Positions 37,491-47,060 of a DNA stretch of 64,000 nt are shown here, in pieces. Position numbers and translations under genes: made by a program. The number at the start of each line of letters is the position of its first letter. Position 1 is the stretch's first letter. The stretch covers positions 62,001 through 126,000 of the forward strand of contig NZ_FTOG01000008.1 in the NCBI RefSeq assembly GCF_900156655.1, in the 5' to 3' direction. The DNA is from Rhodobacter aestuarii. Its GTDB lineage: Bacteria; Pseudomonadota; Alphaproteobacteria; Rhodobacterales; Rhodobacteraceae. The notes under the pieces were generated by a model that searched no databases, was not told the origin of the DNA, and saw only the letters and a list, made by a program, of their open reading frames with translations.

Positions 37491-38605
37491 CAGTTGTTCC
37501 CCCCGGTGCTCGTGGGCCGCAGACGGTCAAGCGGCAGATAGGGCACGGTGCCCGCCTCGCCGTCGATCACCACCTTGTTCACGCCGCCAAGGGTCTGGCT
37601 CATGGTTTCGTAGAACATCCGCCGTTTCGTCACGTCAGGCGCCTTGCGATATTCCTCATAGACCGAGGTAAAGCGCGCCGCTTGACCTTGCGCATCGTTC
37701 ACCACTTGGGCGCGATAGGCTTCGGCCTGTTGGGCGATTTGCGCGGCCTGACCGCGCGCTTCTGCCGTCACTTTGTTGGCATAGGCATCGGCTTCTTTTT
37801 CCAGCTTGTCGCGCTCTTGTTGCGCGGCTTGCACGTCCCGGAAGCTGTCAATCACCTCGCGCGGCGGGTCAGCGCGGTTAAAGTTCACCCGCACGATATT
37901 GATGCCCGCTTGATAGCTATCAAGCGTGCCCTGCACGGCGGTGCGCAGATCGGCGGCAATCACACCGCGGTCACGGTTCAAGATCGGCGCCAATTCCGAA
38001 CGCGCGATGATGTCACGCATCGCCGATTCCGACACCGCGCGGATCGTGTCTTCCGGATCCGCAAGGTTGAACAGGAATTTTTGTGGGTCCGACACGTTCC
38101 AGACAATCTGGTAGTTCACATCAACGATGTTTTGGTCGCCCGTCAGCATCAGGCCCGAATCCATATCGCCGCCGCGCCCGGTGCCAATTTCCGTGGTGCG
38201 TTCGTCGGTCACCGGGATCACCTCGGCCGTGACAACGGGCCAAGGCGCGAAGTTCAGACCCGGATTGCCGGTGGCATTGTATTTGCCGAACATCAGTTCG
38301 ACCGAGCGTTCGTTTTGCTGAACGGTGTAAAAGGAGCTCCACGCCCAAACCGCCAAAAGGGCCAAGGCCCCAATGCCGAGCGTGCCGAGCGTGAAGGCGG
38401 GGCCATTGCCGCCACCGCCACCCGAGCGGCCCCCATTGCCAGAACGCCCGCCCATCAGCACGCGCAGGCCCTCGGAGCCTTTTTTCATCAGCTCATCAAT
38501 CTCGGGGATCGAATTGTTGCTGTCTTGCGGGCGGCGCGGGCCGGGGCGGCGCGGCGGTTCGCGGTCATCGCCGCCGCCAGAGCCCCAAGGTCCTCCGTTG
38601 GTCAT
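37490..38605 (-). CDS. hflK: FtsH-associated membrane protein HflK
   Basis: 371 residues. A glycine/proline-rich cytoplasmic N-tail (NGGPWGSGGGDDREPPRRPGPRRP) leads to a membrane helix (about 70-90), then a band-7 domain with VQQNERSVELMFGKY and a coiled-coil ending. Partner of HflC. GAGGAAAC precedes the ATG. The gene follows gor by 81 bp. Confidence 0.95.
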   Translation of the reverse strand: MTNGGPWGSGGGDDREPPRRPGPRRPQDSNNSIPEIDELMKKGSEGLRVLMGGRSGNGGRSGGGGGNGPAFTLGTLGIGALALLAVWAWSSFYTVQQNERSVELMFGKYNATGNPGLNFAPWPVVTAEVIPVTDERTTEIGTGRGGDMDSGLMLTGDQNIVDVNYQIVWNVSDPQKFLFNLADPEDTIRAVSESAMRDIIARSELAPILNRDRGVIAADLRTAVQGTLDSYQAGINIVRVNFNRADPPREVIDSFRDVQAAQQERDKLEKEADAYANKVTAEARGQAAQIAQQAEAYRAQVVNDAQGQAARFTSVYEEYRKAPDVTKRRMFYETMSQTLGGVNKVVIDGEAGTVPYLPLDRLRPTSTGGNN

Positions 38606-38686
38606 TGTTTCCTCACCTTTGATCTCTCTGCCCCGAAGTGGGGATCATCTGCTGAAATTCAAGCGTTTTCGTCATGTTTGATGCGG

Positions 38687-40039
38687 TTATTGATGCCGCA
38701 CGGGCGACCGCATCGTCACCAATTCTTCCGCCATGGTCGGATGCACGGCGCAGGTTTCGTCAAACTGTTCTTTCGTGGCGCCCATCTTCATCGCGATGGC
38801 GGCCAGTTGGATCATCTCGCCCGCTTCCGGGGCGACGATATGGCACCCCAAAACCTTGCGGCTTTCTTTGCAGACCACAAGCTTCATCAACACACGGTCG
38901 TCAGCCCCAGCAAAGGCGGAGCGCATCGGCCGGAACGCCGAGACATAAACCTCAATCGGGCCTGCTTTGCGGGCTTCTTCTTCGCTCAAACCACAGGTGC
39001 CAAATTCCGGCCGGGTAAAGACTGCCGAGGCGATCAGATCATGGTCGATCTTGCGCGGCGTTGCGCCAAAGATCGTATCGGCAAAAGCATGGCCCTCGCG
39101 GATCGCGACCGGAGTGAGGTTCACGCGGTCGGTCACATCGCCCACGGCAAAGATCGACGGCACATTGGTTTGCGACCATTCATCCACCACGATCGCGCCG
39201 TTATGGGCTTGCGTCACACCCGCGCTTTCAAGCCCAAGGCCTTCGGTATTCGGCACGCGGCCCGTGGCATAGACCACCGCGTCAAATTCCTGCACCCGGC
39301 CATCGCCCGCATGGGCGGTAAAACCGGTTTCGGTTTTCGTCACCCGGTCAATGATCACGTTTTCATGCACGTCAATGCCGCGGGCTTTCATCCGCTCGAC
39401 AATCAAATCGCGGCATTCGGTGTCAAACGTCCGCAACAGCGGCGAGCGGTTCCACTGCGCGACTTGGCTGCCCAGCCCTTGGAACACACAGGCAAATTCA
39501 GAGGCAATATAGCCCCCGCCCACGATCAACAGCCGTTTCGGCAGCGTCTCAAGATGGAACAGATCGTTTGAGGTGAGCACATGCTCAGACCCCTCAAAAT
39601 GCGGCACGAAGGGGCGCCCGCCGACCGCGACCAGAATATGTTTGGCGCTGACGGTGCTGCCATCGGCGAGTTGCACCTCATGCGGGCCCGCGATGGTGGC
39701 GCGCTGGTTGTAAACGGTGACACCAGCATTGTCTTGCCCCGCGCGGTAAACGCGCTCAAGCCGGTCAAGTTCGGCATGGAGTTTGGTGCGGAAGGCGAGC
39801 CAGTCAAAGGTGCCGATCTCGGCGCTCCAGCCGTAAGCTTGCGCTTCTTCCACCGCACCGGGCATGGAGGAGGCGAAAACCATCAGCTTTTTCGGCACAC
39901 AGCCCCGAATGACGCAGGTGCCGCCCATGCGGTTTTCCTCGGCCAAGGCCACCTTCGTACCATAGCCTGCCGAAATACGAGCCGCGCGCACGCCGCCCGA
40001 CCCGCCGCCGATCACGAAGAGGTCGAAATCGAAGCTCAT
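38687..40039 (-). CDS. gor: Glutathione-disulfide reductase
   Basis: 450 residues from the ATG at 40039 (MSFDFDLFVIGGGSGG), with AAAGGA 6-8 nt upstream. FAD motif GGGSGG, redox disulfide GGTCVIRGCVPKK, NADPH-binding GGGYIASEFA and the C-terminal HPTMAEELVTM (catalytic His, family HPT..EE) are all intact. It reduces GSSG with NADPH. A frame running to 40198 is unsupported. Lies between a hypothetical gene and hflK. Confidence 0.95.
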   Translation of the reverse strand: MSFDFDLFVIGGGSGGVRAARISAGYGTKVALAEENRMGGTCVIRGCVPKKLMVFASSMPGAVEEAQAYGWSAEIGTFDWLAFRTKLHAELDRLERVYRAGQDNAGVTVYNQRATIAGPHEVQLADGSTVSAKHILVAVGGRPFVPHFEGSEHVLTSNDLFHLETLPKRLLIVGGGYIASEFACVFQGLGSQVAQWNRSPLLRTFDTECRDLIVERMKARGIDVHENVIIDRVTKTETGFTAHAGDGRVQEFDAVVYATGRVPNTEGLGLESAGVTQAHNGAIVVDEWSQTNVPSIFAVGDVTDRVNLTPVAIREGHAFADTIFGATPRKIDHDLIASAVFTRPEFGTCGLSEEEARKAGPIEVYVSAFRPMRSAFAGADDRVLMKLVVCKESRKVLGCHIVAPEAGEMIQLAAIAMKMGATKEQFDETCAVHPTMAEELVTMRSPVRHQ

Positions 40040-40143
40040 TTGCCGTCCTTTCCCTGCGCGGCCCTGATACCGCCCCAAGGATTTAGCCCTGCCTGCCCCG
40101 AAGAACAAGGCAAGCGCGCAAATGTGCCGGGTTTTGACGGGCT

Positions 40144-40623
40144 TTACTGGCCTGCGGCCCCAAGGCTCGGAACACGCGCCACCAATTCCGCGCGCCACGC
40201 GGCGTTTTCTTCCTTGGTCATCACCCAGCCGGGGATAGACAATTTGCGCAGCCGCACCGCCGCTTTGCCGCCTGCGGTGGCGGGGTCTTCGTCTTTGTCG
40301 TGCAACTCGCTGTAGCTGACCGAGGTGTATTTACCCCAAAACCGCGCCACTTCCAGCCGATCATGGCGGAAGACGAGCGCCGGGCGCGGCATCGACCACA
40401 GCACCCAAGCCAAAAAGAAGCACAAAACCGCGCCGACAAGGCCCGAGACGGAATGCCAAATCATCCCGTCTTCGCCGCCGCCGCGCAGCATCTCGACCAG
40501 CCCCAAAACCGGCGAGATCGCCTGCACAAGGCCAATCAAAATGATCCCCGCCGCCCAAAGGTGGGGCATGAGCGCGCGGCCCTGCACGACAAGGTCGGGG
40601 CGATGATCTGCTTGCGGGGTCAT
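40144..40623 (-). CDS. Hypothetical membrane protein
   Basis: 159 residues. Two hydrophobic helices at about 20-45 and 58-82 (HSVSGLVGAVLCFFLAWVLWSMP) are followed by a soluble domain with ALVFRHDRLEVARFWGKYTSVSYSELHD, reminiscent of small PH-like membrane proteins but not assigned. It lies 23 bp after rpiA and 104 bp before gor on the same strand. No function recognised. Confidence 0.7.
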   Translation of the reverse strand: MTPQADHRPDLVVQGRALMPHLWAAGIILIGLVQAISPVLGLVEMLRGGGEDGMIWHSVSGLVGAVLCFFLAWVLWSMPRPALVFRHDRLEVARFWGKYTSVSYSELHDKDEDPATAGGKAAVRLRKLSIPGWVMTKEENAAWRAELVARVPSLGAAGQ

Positions 40624-40646
40624 GTCAGCCTCGTGTCAACCTGCGG

Positions 40647-41432
40647 TCAATCAAGGTCCGCAAAGATATTGGCGTCTTCGGCAAAGTCGATGCGTTCTTG
40701 TGTCACCGAGCCTGCGTTGATGTCGCGCAGCTCCACCGCGCCATCGGGCCCGCCAATGATCACCATGTCGCAAATGTCGATGAAAAGCCCATTTTCCACG
40801 ACACCCGGAATTTGGTTCAACGCCATCGCCAATTGGCGCGGGTTGGAGATGCGGTTGAGGTGCAAATCCACAATGTGGTTGCCCTCATCAGTGATATATG
40901 GTTGCGAGCCATTGAGCCGCAGCGTCGTTTGCCGCCCCAAAACCTCGACCGAGATCAGCATTTCCTCAATCAGCGCGCGGGTGGTCTGCCAGCCAAAGGG
41001 CACCACTTCCACCGGCAACGGGAAAGCGCCAAGGCTCACCACTTCTTTCGACGCGTCCGAAATCACGATCATCCGGTCAGAGGCCGTAGCGACGATCTTT
41101 TCTTGCAACAGCGCCCCGCCGCCGCCTTTGATCAGGTTCAACTCGCCGTCAAATTCATCGGCGCCGTCAATCGTCAGATCGAGCCATTTCGCTTCATCAA
41201 GCCCAACGACCGGAATGCCCACTTGGCGCGCAAGGTCGGCGGTGCGGCTCGAGGTCGGCACGCCAGTGATCCGCAGCCCTTCTTCGCGCACCAATTCGCC
41301 CAAGCAGCGCACCATCCAAGCGGCGGTCGAGCCCGTGCCAAGGCCCACCTTCATCCCGTCTTCGACGAAATCGACAGCACGGCGCGCGGCGGCGAATTTC
41401 GCCTTATCGATGGGGGAAAGCTCGGCGGGCAT
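40647..41432 (-). CDS. rpiA: Ribose-5-phosphate isomerase A
   Basis: 261 residues. The ATG at 41432 is preceded by AAGGAG with 7-nt spacing; a TTG two codons upstream is not needed. VGLGTGSTAAWMV, DGADEFDGELNLIKGGGGALLQEKIVA (with the catalytic acid residues and GGGGALL loop) and DEGNHIVD define the family. It interconverts ribose-5-P and ribulose-5-P in the pentose phosphate and Calvin cycles. Confidence 0.96.
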   Translation of the reverse strand: MPAELSPIDKAKFAAARRAVDFVEDGMKVGLGTGSTAAWMVRCLGELVREEGLRITGVPTSSRTADLARQVGIPVVGLDEAKWLDLTIDGADEFDGELNLIKGGGGALLQEKIVATASDRMIVISDASKEVVSLGAFPLPVEVVPFGWQTTRALIEEMLISVEVLGRQTTLRLNGSQPYITDEGNHIVDLHLNRISNPRQLAMALNQIPGVVENGLFIDICDMVIIGGPDGAVELRDINAGSVTQERIDFAEDANIFADLD

Positions 41433-41545
41433 GGGCAACTCCTTGGTCAGAACGCGCGCAAAATGGTTACCCGCGCGTTATAGCCAAGCGATTGCCCCCG
41501 TGCGAGCGATATTTACCCCATTTCTGCGGCTTAAGTGCCGCTGCG

Positions 41546-42589
41546 TCAGGTGCCGAGGGTGAGCTTGAGCCCCGCCACGGCGGCGGGCCCCTTGCCGCCG
41601 CGATAGGAGAGGATCATCCGCTCCACCTTGGCGGGCGGTACAATCGGGCGCGCGGGCAGGCCATGCAGCGGATCTTCTGCCAATTCACGACGCAAAGCCT
41701 GCGCCTGCTGCGGCTCAATCAGCGACAGCGCGCGCGGTCCGGCCAAAAGGCTTTCCGCACGCGCATTTTCGGCGAAAATCACCTCATGCTCGGGCATCAG
41801 CACATGCACCCATTCGATGCGCTTGCACGGCAGCCGTGTGATACCGGGCAGACCGACAAGCGTTTTCGCCGCCACCAACACCTCTTCGCCGACCAAAGGT
41901 CCGGCGGTCGGGCGCAACAGCACGCGATGCTGACCAGAAAGATATAGCGCGCGGTCATTGTTCAGCACACCCGGCGCGATCCGCACCGGAGCGGAGCGTC
42001 CGCGCCCGTTCACGCGCCAGCGCCCAACCCAATCCACCGGGCGAAAGCCATTGTCAGAGGTTTGCAGCTTGTCACCGGGTTGCAGCGTTTCCACGGGTTT
42101 TGGCCCGCGCCGAGTGGCGATCAGCGTGCCCGCCGCAAAACAGACCGCCATCGCCGTATAGGCCACCGTTGGGTCATCCGATTCGATGGCGACGATCTGG
42201 TAGTCGCGCCCCGCTAAAAGCCGCTCTGACGAGGCGATGCCATGCACATCACCCTCAAATTCAAGCACATAAATCGTGATGTTGTCCGCCGGGTCGTTTG
42301 AGCCGACGGGGCGCACGACATAGGAATATTCCGTCTCCACATCGCCTGCGCCCCCGGAGCCATAACTCACCCCATCAAAGACCATCGGCGCCACCAGTTC
42401 CTGATCGCCATCTGCATCTTCAAAGATCGAGTCGTCATCAGACAGCGTGACAAAGCGCAGGCTGGCTGCCGGGTTAATGGTAAAGGTCGTGGCGCCAACG
42501 GTGTCTGGATTCGCGACAGCATTCGACCCGAAGGGATCCGGGCCGGAAATAATCAAATCCGATAGTTGCCAAGCGCCAAAAGTTGGCAT
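41546..42589 (-). CDS. Hint-domain protein (Hedgehog/intein fold)
   Basis: 347 residues from the ATG at 42589 (GGAG 6 nt upstream). The first 150 residues are acidic, resembling the beta-rich N-terminal region of secreted Rhodobacterales Hint proteins. The Hint module begins at CFAAGTLIATRRGPKPVETLQPGD (Cys, A-block) and has a B-block-like GQHRVLLR. It lacks the usual intein C-terminal splice motif (HN), so it is not expected to splice protein; autocleavage at Cys is possible. No signal peptide is visible; type I secretion is a guess. The ORF can be extended to a TTG at 42625. Confidence 0.82.
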   Translation of the reverse strand: MPTFGAWQLSDLIISGPDPFGSNAVANPDTVGATTFTINPAASLRFVTLSDDDSIFEDADGDQELVAPMVFDGVSYGSGGAGDVETEYSYVVRPVGSNDPADNITIYVLEFEGDVHGIASSERLLAGRDYQIVAIESDDPTVAYTAMAVCFAAGTLIATRRGPKPVETLQPGDKLQTSDNGFRPVDWVGRWRVNGRGRSAPVRIAPGVLNNDRALYLSGQHRVLLRPTAGPLVGEEVLVAAKTLVGLPGITRLPCKRIEWVHVLMPEHEVIFAENARAESLLAGPRALSLIEPQQAQALRRELAEDPLHGLPARPIVPPAKVERMILSYRGGKGPAAVAGLKLTLGT

Positions 42590-42769
42590 GACTGCTCCAT
42601 TCTTTAGGGGCAGTTTGCCGGGCAAGGGTGAAATTGCGCTTAACGCATTTACCGATTCACTATGGTCGAGCGCCGCAAACGTGGCTCACCGCTTGCGTGC
42701 GTGCAAATGTCGCTTTCGCACCTGCTGAAAGCCACGCAGCAGTGCAGCATGGCGCAAAGGGAGTGCGCG

Positions 42770-44149
42770 ATGTTTCTGAGCGTTTTCGATATCTTCAAAG
42801 TCGGCGTCGGGCCGTCTTCTTCGCATACGATGGGGCCGATGGTGGCAGGCGGGCGGTTTTTGGACGCGCTCCGGGCCTCGCCGTTTCATCCGCAGTCTTT
42901 GCGGGTGCATTTGCACGGCTCGCTGGCCTTCACGGGCAAGGGTCACGCCACCGACCGCGCCACGATTTTGGGGCTCGCGGGCTTTTTGCCCGAAAGCTAC
43001 GATCACGAGGCGGCAGAGGCGGCCTTGGCCGAAAACCGCGCCACGCATCTTCTGGTGCCCGAAGGGCTCGCCGCGCTGCAGTTCGACCCTGAGCATGATC
43101 TGATCTTTGATTACGGCGCCCCGCTGCCCGGCCATGCGAATGGTATGGTGATCGAGGCGCGCGACGCGCAAGGCGACGTGATCCTGCGCGAGACTTATTA
43201 TTCCATCGGCGGCGGCTTCGTGCTGACGGAGGCGGAACATACGGCGGTGGATGACCGCGCGCTTTCTACCCCTTCTGCGGTGCCGTTCCCGTTCCGCTCG
43301 GCGGCGGAAATGCTGACGATGGCGCATGCCTCTGGGCTGTCGATTGCGCAGATGAAATGGCGCAACGAATGCCGCTTCCGCTCAGAGCAAGAAATTTCGG
43401 ACGGGCTCGCACGGGTTTGGCTGGTGATGAACGATTGCCTCAACCGTGGTTTGGAGCTTGATGGCGAGCTTCCGGGCGGGCTGCGGGTGAAGCGCCGCGC
43501 CAAAGCGATTCACGAGGCGCTTTTGGCCGAGCGCGGCATGAACCTTGCCGCGCCGCATACGATCAACGATTGGATTTCCTGCTACGCGATGGCGGTGAAC
43601 GAGGAAAACGCCGCCGGAGGGCAGGTGGTAACGGCCCCCACCAATGGCGCGGCGGGGGTGCTGCCAGCGGTGATCCGTTACTGGCTCGACCATGTGCCGG
43701 GCGCGACCTCCAGCCGGGTGGGGGAGTTTTTGCTCACCGCAGCGGCTGTGGGGGGCATCATCAAAACCAATGCCTCCATCTCGGGCGCGGAATGCGGCTG
43801 TCAGGCCGAGGTCGGCTCGGCGGCGGCGATGGCGGCGGCGGGCTTGGCGGCTGTGCTTGGCGGCACGCCCGAGCAGATCGAAAACGCGGCTGAAATTGCG
43901 CTTGAACACCACCTTGGCATGACCTGCGACCCGGTCAAAGGGCTGGTGCAGGTGCCCTGTATCGAGCGCAACGGGCTTGGCGCGATCAAGGCAATCTCGG
44001 CGGCGTCTTTGGCGCTGCGCGGCGATGGCACGCATTTCGTGCCGCTGGATGCGGCGATTGAAACAATGCGCCAAACCGGTCGCGACATGCATGAACATTA
44101 CAAAGAAACGAGCCTTGGCGGGCTCGCGGTCAACGTGCCGAACTGCTGA
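42770..44149 (+). CDS. sdaA: L-serine ammonia-lyase (iron-sulfur type)
   Basis: 459 residues from the ATG at 42770 ([23 protein letters not shown], preceded by AGGGAG). The SSSHTMGP motif and the Fe-S cysteines in [11 protein letters not shown] and [18 protein letters not shown] are intact. One-protein alpha-beta form. It converts serine to pyruvate and ammonia. The frame's extension upstream of 42770 lacks coding support. Confidence 0.95.
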   Translation: MFLSVFDIFKVGVGPSSSHTMGPMVAGGRFLDALRASPFHPQSLRVHLHGSLAFTGKGHATDRATILGLAGFLPESYDHEAAEAALAENRATHLLVPEGLAALQFDPEHDLIFDYGAPLPGHANGMVIEARDAQGDVILRETYYSIGGGFVLTEAEHTAVDDRALSTPSAVPFPFRSAAEMLTMAHASGLSIAQMKWRNECRFRSEQEISDGLARVWLVMNDCLNRGLELDGELPGGLRVKRRAKAIHEALLAERGMNLAAPHTINDWISCYAMAVNEENAAGGQVVTAPTNGAAGVLPAVIRYWLDHVPGATSSRVGEFLLTAAAVGGIIKTNASISGAECGCQAEVGSAAAMAAAGLAAVLGGTPEQIENAAEIALEHHLGMTCDPVKGLVQVPCIERNGLGAIKAISAASLALRGDGTHFVPLDAAIETMRQTGRDMHEHYKETSLGGLAVNVPNC

Positions 44150-44160
44150 GATTGGGGCTT

Positions 44161-44181
44161 GAGGGGCGCTGCCCCTCTTTG
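44161..44181 (+). terminator. sdaA terminator hairpin
   Basis: GAGGGGC and GCCCCTC flank a 3-nt loop at 44161-44177, followed by TTTG. It starts 12 bp after sdaA. Confidence 0.6.
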
Positions 44182-44206
44182 CCTTCGCGTTGGTGAAAAT
44201 AACCTC

Positions 44207-44225
44207 GGGGGGCAGACAGCCCCCC
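44207..44225 (-). terminator. purD terminator hairpin
   Basis: GGGGGGC and GCCCCCC flank a 5-nt loop; on the minus strand the sequence continues CCGAGGTTATTTTC. It lies 16 bp after the purD stop. Together with the sdaA hairpin this forms a two-sided terminator between convergent genes. Confidence 0.65.
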
Positions 44226-44240
44226 TCGCTTCGGCTTTGA

Positions 44241-45503
44241 TTATAGCGCGCGCCACCCAATATCGCGGCGGAAGAAGCCCTCTGGCCAGTCAATTTGCGC
44301 GACCATTTCATAGGCGCGGCTTTGCGCCTCTTGTAGGGTCGCACCGCGCGCGGTGACATTGAGCACGCGGCCCCCGGTGGCGATGATCTGGCCGTCTTTC
44401 GAGGCCGTACCTGCATGGAAGACCATCTGGCTGGAGGTCTCAGGAAGGGCGTCGAGCCCGTCGATCACGCTGCCTTTTTCATAAGCGCCGGGGTAGCCTT
44501 TGGCGGCCATCACCACGGTCATCGCGTGATCCTCGGCCCAAGTGGCTTGCACCTCATCAAGGCGCCCTTCGGCGCAGGCTTGCATCAGGTCCAGCGCCTG
44601 CGCGCCAAGCCGCATCATCAGCACCTGGCATTCCGGGTCGCCAAAGCGGACATTGTATTCCACAAGCCGCGCATTCCCATTTTCGATCATCAGCCCGGCA
44701 TAAAGCACGCCTTGGAAGGGGGTGCCGCGCTTGGCCATTTCCGCCACCGTGGGGCGGATGATTTGGTCAAGCACCTGCTCTTGCAGCGCGGCGCTGAGCA
44801 CCGGGGCGGGGGAATAGGCCCCCATGCCGCCAGTGTTCGGCCCGGTATCGCCTTCACCCACACGCTTGTGGTCTTGCGCGGTGCCAACCGGCAGCACGTT
44901 CACCCCATCGGAGAGCACAAAGAAGCTCGCTTCCTCGCCCGCCATAAACTCTTCAATCACCACCTCGGCCCCGGCGTCGCCAAAGGCCCCGCCGAAAATC
45001 TCGCGCAGGCCCGCTTCGGCTTCTTCCAGCGTCATCGCCACGATCACGCCTTTGCCCGCCGCCAGACCATCGGCCTTCACAACAATCGGCGCGCCTTGGG
45101 TGCGGACATAGTCAAGCGCCGGGTCCAGTTCGGCAAAGCGTGCCCAAGCGGCGGTGGGGGCGCCGCAGGCATCGCAAATCTCTTTCGTGAAGGCTTTGGA
45201 GGCCTCAAGTTGCGCCGCCGCCGCAGAGGGGCCAAAGCAGGGCACACCGGCTGCGCGCAAAGCATCGCCCACACCCGCGGCCAAGGGGGCTTCCGGCCCA
45301 ATGATCACAAAATCAATCGCGTTTTCTTCAACACAGGCAAGCACCGCCGAGGTGGAGCACGGATCAATCGCCGCGAGTTCCGCCAGCAGCCCAATCCCCG
45401 CATTGCCCGGGGCCACAATCAGCCGGTCGCATTTCGGGTTTTGCTTCACCGCCCAAGCAAGCGCATGTTCGCGCCCGCCGCTGCCCAAGATCAGAATGTT
45501 CAT
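44241..45503 (-). CDS. purD: Phosphoribosylamine-glycine ligase
   Basis: 420 residues from the ATG at 45503 (MNILILGSGGREHALAW). ATP-grasp motifs KADGLAAGKGVIVA and RFGDPECQVLMMRL are conserved. It ligates glycine to phosphoribosylamine in purine synthesis. Divergent from xseA with 75 bp between starts. Confidence 0.96.
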   Translation of the reverse strand: MNILILGSGGREHALAWAVKQNPKCDRLIVAPGNAGIGLLAELAAIDPCSTSAVLACVEENAIDFVIIGPEAPLAAGVGDALRAAGVPCFGPSAAAAQLEASKAFTKEICDACGAPTAAWARFAELDPALDYVRTQGAPIVVKADGLAAGKGVIVAMTLEEAEAGLREIFGGAFGDAGAEVVIEEFMAGEEASFFVLSDGVNVLPVGTAQDHKRVGEGDTGPNTGGMGAYSPAPVLSAALQEQVLDQIIRPTVAEMAKRGTPFQGVLYAGLMIENGNARLVEYNVRFGDPECQVLMMRLGAQALDLMQACAEGRLDEVQATWAEDHAMTVVMAAKGYPGAYEKGSVIDGLDALPETSSQMVFHAGTASKDGQIIATGGRVLNVTARGATLQEAQSRAYEMVAQIDWPEGFFRRDIGWRAL

Positions 45504-45578
45504 GCCTATGTCCCCTTTCGGCTCTTGGCCTCGGCTTTCGGGTCTTCTAGGGTTTCGCCACCCCACAGGCAAGGCAAC

Positions 45579-47051
45579 ATGGACCTGATCGACGACAGCC
45601 CCGGCCCAGACGGCCCCTCAAACGCCCATGATTATACCGTCTCAGAGATTTCTGGCGCGGTGAAACGGGTGATTGAGGGGGAATTTGGTCGTGTGCGGGT
45701 GCGCGGCGAAGTGGGGCGGGTAAGCCGCCCGTCTTCGGGCCATATGTATTTTGACCTTAAAGACGCCAATGCCGTGATCTCTGCCGTTAGCTGGAAGGGG
45801 CAGGTAGCGCGGATGCAAATCCGCCCCGAAGAGGGGATGGAGGTGATTGCCACGGGCAAGCTGACCACTTTCCCCGGCCAATCGCGCTATCAGCTGATTG
45901 TCGAGACGGTGGAGCCTGCTGGTGCGGGCGCGCTGATGGCCATGCTTGAAGCACGGCGCAAGCAATTGGCGGCAGAGGGGCTTTTTGACCCCGCCCGCAA
46001 ACGTCCGCTGCCCTATCTGCCTGAGGTGATCGGGGTGGTGACCTCGCCTTCTGGTGCTGTGATCCGCGATATTTTGCACCGTCTACGCGACCGCTTTCCG
46101 CGCCGGGTGCTTATTTGGCCGGTGGCGGTGCAGGGTCAAGCCTGTGCCTCTGAGGTCAGCGCCGCCATTCGCGGGTTCAATGCGCTGACCCCCGGCGGGC
46201 CGATCCCGCGCCCAGATTTGTTGATTGTCGCGCGCGGCGGTGGCTCGCTTGAAGACCTTTGGGGCTTCAACGAAGAGGCTGTGGTGCGCGCGGCGGCAGA
46301 AAGCCAGATCCCGCTGATTTCCGCCGTGGGGCACGAAACCGACACGACCTTGATTGATTACGCGTCGGACCGGCGCGCACCCACACCGACGGCGGCGGCA
46401 GAAATTGCGGTGCCGGTGCGGGCAGAGCTTTTGGCGCGGCTCAACGAGATGGAGGCACGCTCAAAACGCGCTTTGCTGCATCGGCTCGATGTGCGTCGCC
46501 AACGGCTTTCGGATCTTTCGCGCGGTTTGGGGCGGCCTCAGGCGTTGATTGCGCCGAAACGCCAGCGCTTTGATCTGACAGCCGACCGGCTTTTGCCCGC
46601 GCTGGATCGGTTGGTGGTGAAAAAACGCGCGGCCTTTGCAACGCTTGCTGCGCAGGTCTCGCCCCGGCTTTTGCAAAGTTATCTGCGGCATGAGGGGCAA
46701 AAACTTGCCGGGCTTTCTGAGCGGTTCGCACAGGCGCAAAAGGCGCGGCTCGTGCAGGCGCATGAGCGGCTGGAACGGCTCGAGCGGCTGCGTCAAACCT
46801 TGGGCTATACCGAGACCTTGCGGCGCGGCTACGCGGTGGTGCGGGGCCCCGGCGATACGGTGCTTACCACTGCGCGAGCGGCGGGGCAGGCCGGGGCTTT
46901 TGAGGTGGAATTTGCCGATGGGCGCTTGTCGGTCAGCACGGGCGCAGCCCCGGTTGTGCCTGTTTCTGCCCCCGTCAAACCGCCCAAACCCGCGCCAAAG
47001 CCGCGCGCCAAGAAAAAAGACACCCCGCCAGAGCAAGGCTCGCTTTTCTAA
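45579..47051 (+). CDS. xseA: Exodeoxyribonuclease VII large subunit
   Basis: 490 residues from the ATG at 45579. The N-terminal OB fold is in VSEISGAVKRVIEGEFGRVRVRGEVGRVSRPSSGHMYFDLKD. The nuclease domain contains GVVTSPSGAVIRDI, RGGGSLEDLWGFNEE, SAVGHETD and DRRAPTPTAAAE, followed by a coiled coil. The long same-frame extension upstream (to 44415) is antisense to purD and not coding. The C-terminus ends in a Pro/Lys-rich tail. The small subunit gene is not here. Confidence 0.95.
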   Translation: MDLIDDSPGPDGPSNAHDYTVSEISGAVKRVIEGEFGRVRVRGEVGRVSRPSSGHMYFDLKDANAVISAVSWKGQVARMQIRPEEGMEVIATGKLTTFPGQSRYQLIVETVEPAGAGALMAMLEARRKQLAAEGLFDPARKRPLPYLPEVIGVVTSPSGAVIRDILHRLRDRFPRRVLIWPVAVQGQACASEVSAAIRGFNALTPGGPIPRPDLLIVARGGGSLEDLWGFNEEAVVRAAAESQIPLISAVGHETDTTLIDYASDRRAPTPTAAAEIAVPVRAELLARLNEMEARSKRALLHRLDVRRQRLSDLSRGLGRPQALIAPKRQRFDLTADRLLPALDRLVVKKRAAFATLAAQVSPRLLQSYLRHEGQKLAGLSERFAQAQKARLVQAHERLERLERLRQTLGYTETLRRGYAVVRGPGDTVLTTARAAGQAGAFEVEFADGRLSVSTGAAPVVPVSAPVKPPKPAPKPRAKKKDTPPEQGSLF

Positions 47052-47060
47052 GCCCGCCGA

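Noticed and set aside
44415-45578. Upstream part of the frame that contains xseA
   Set aside because: It is antisense to purD; the real xseA start is the ATG at 45579 where exonuclease VII homology begins.
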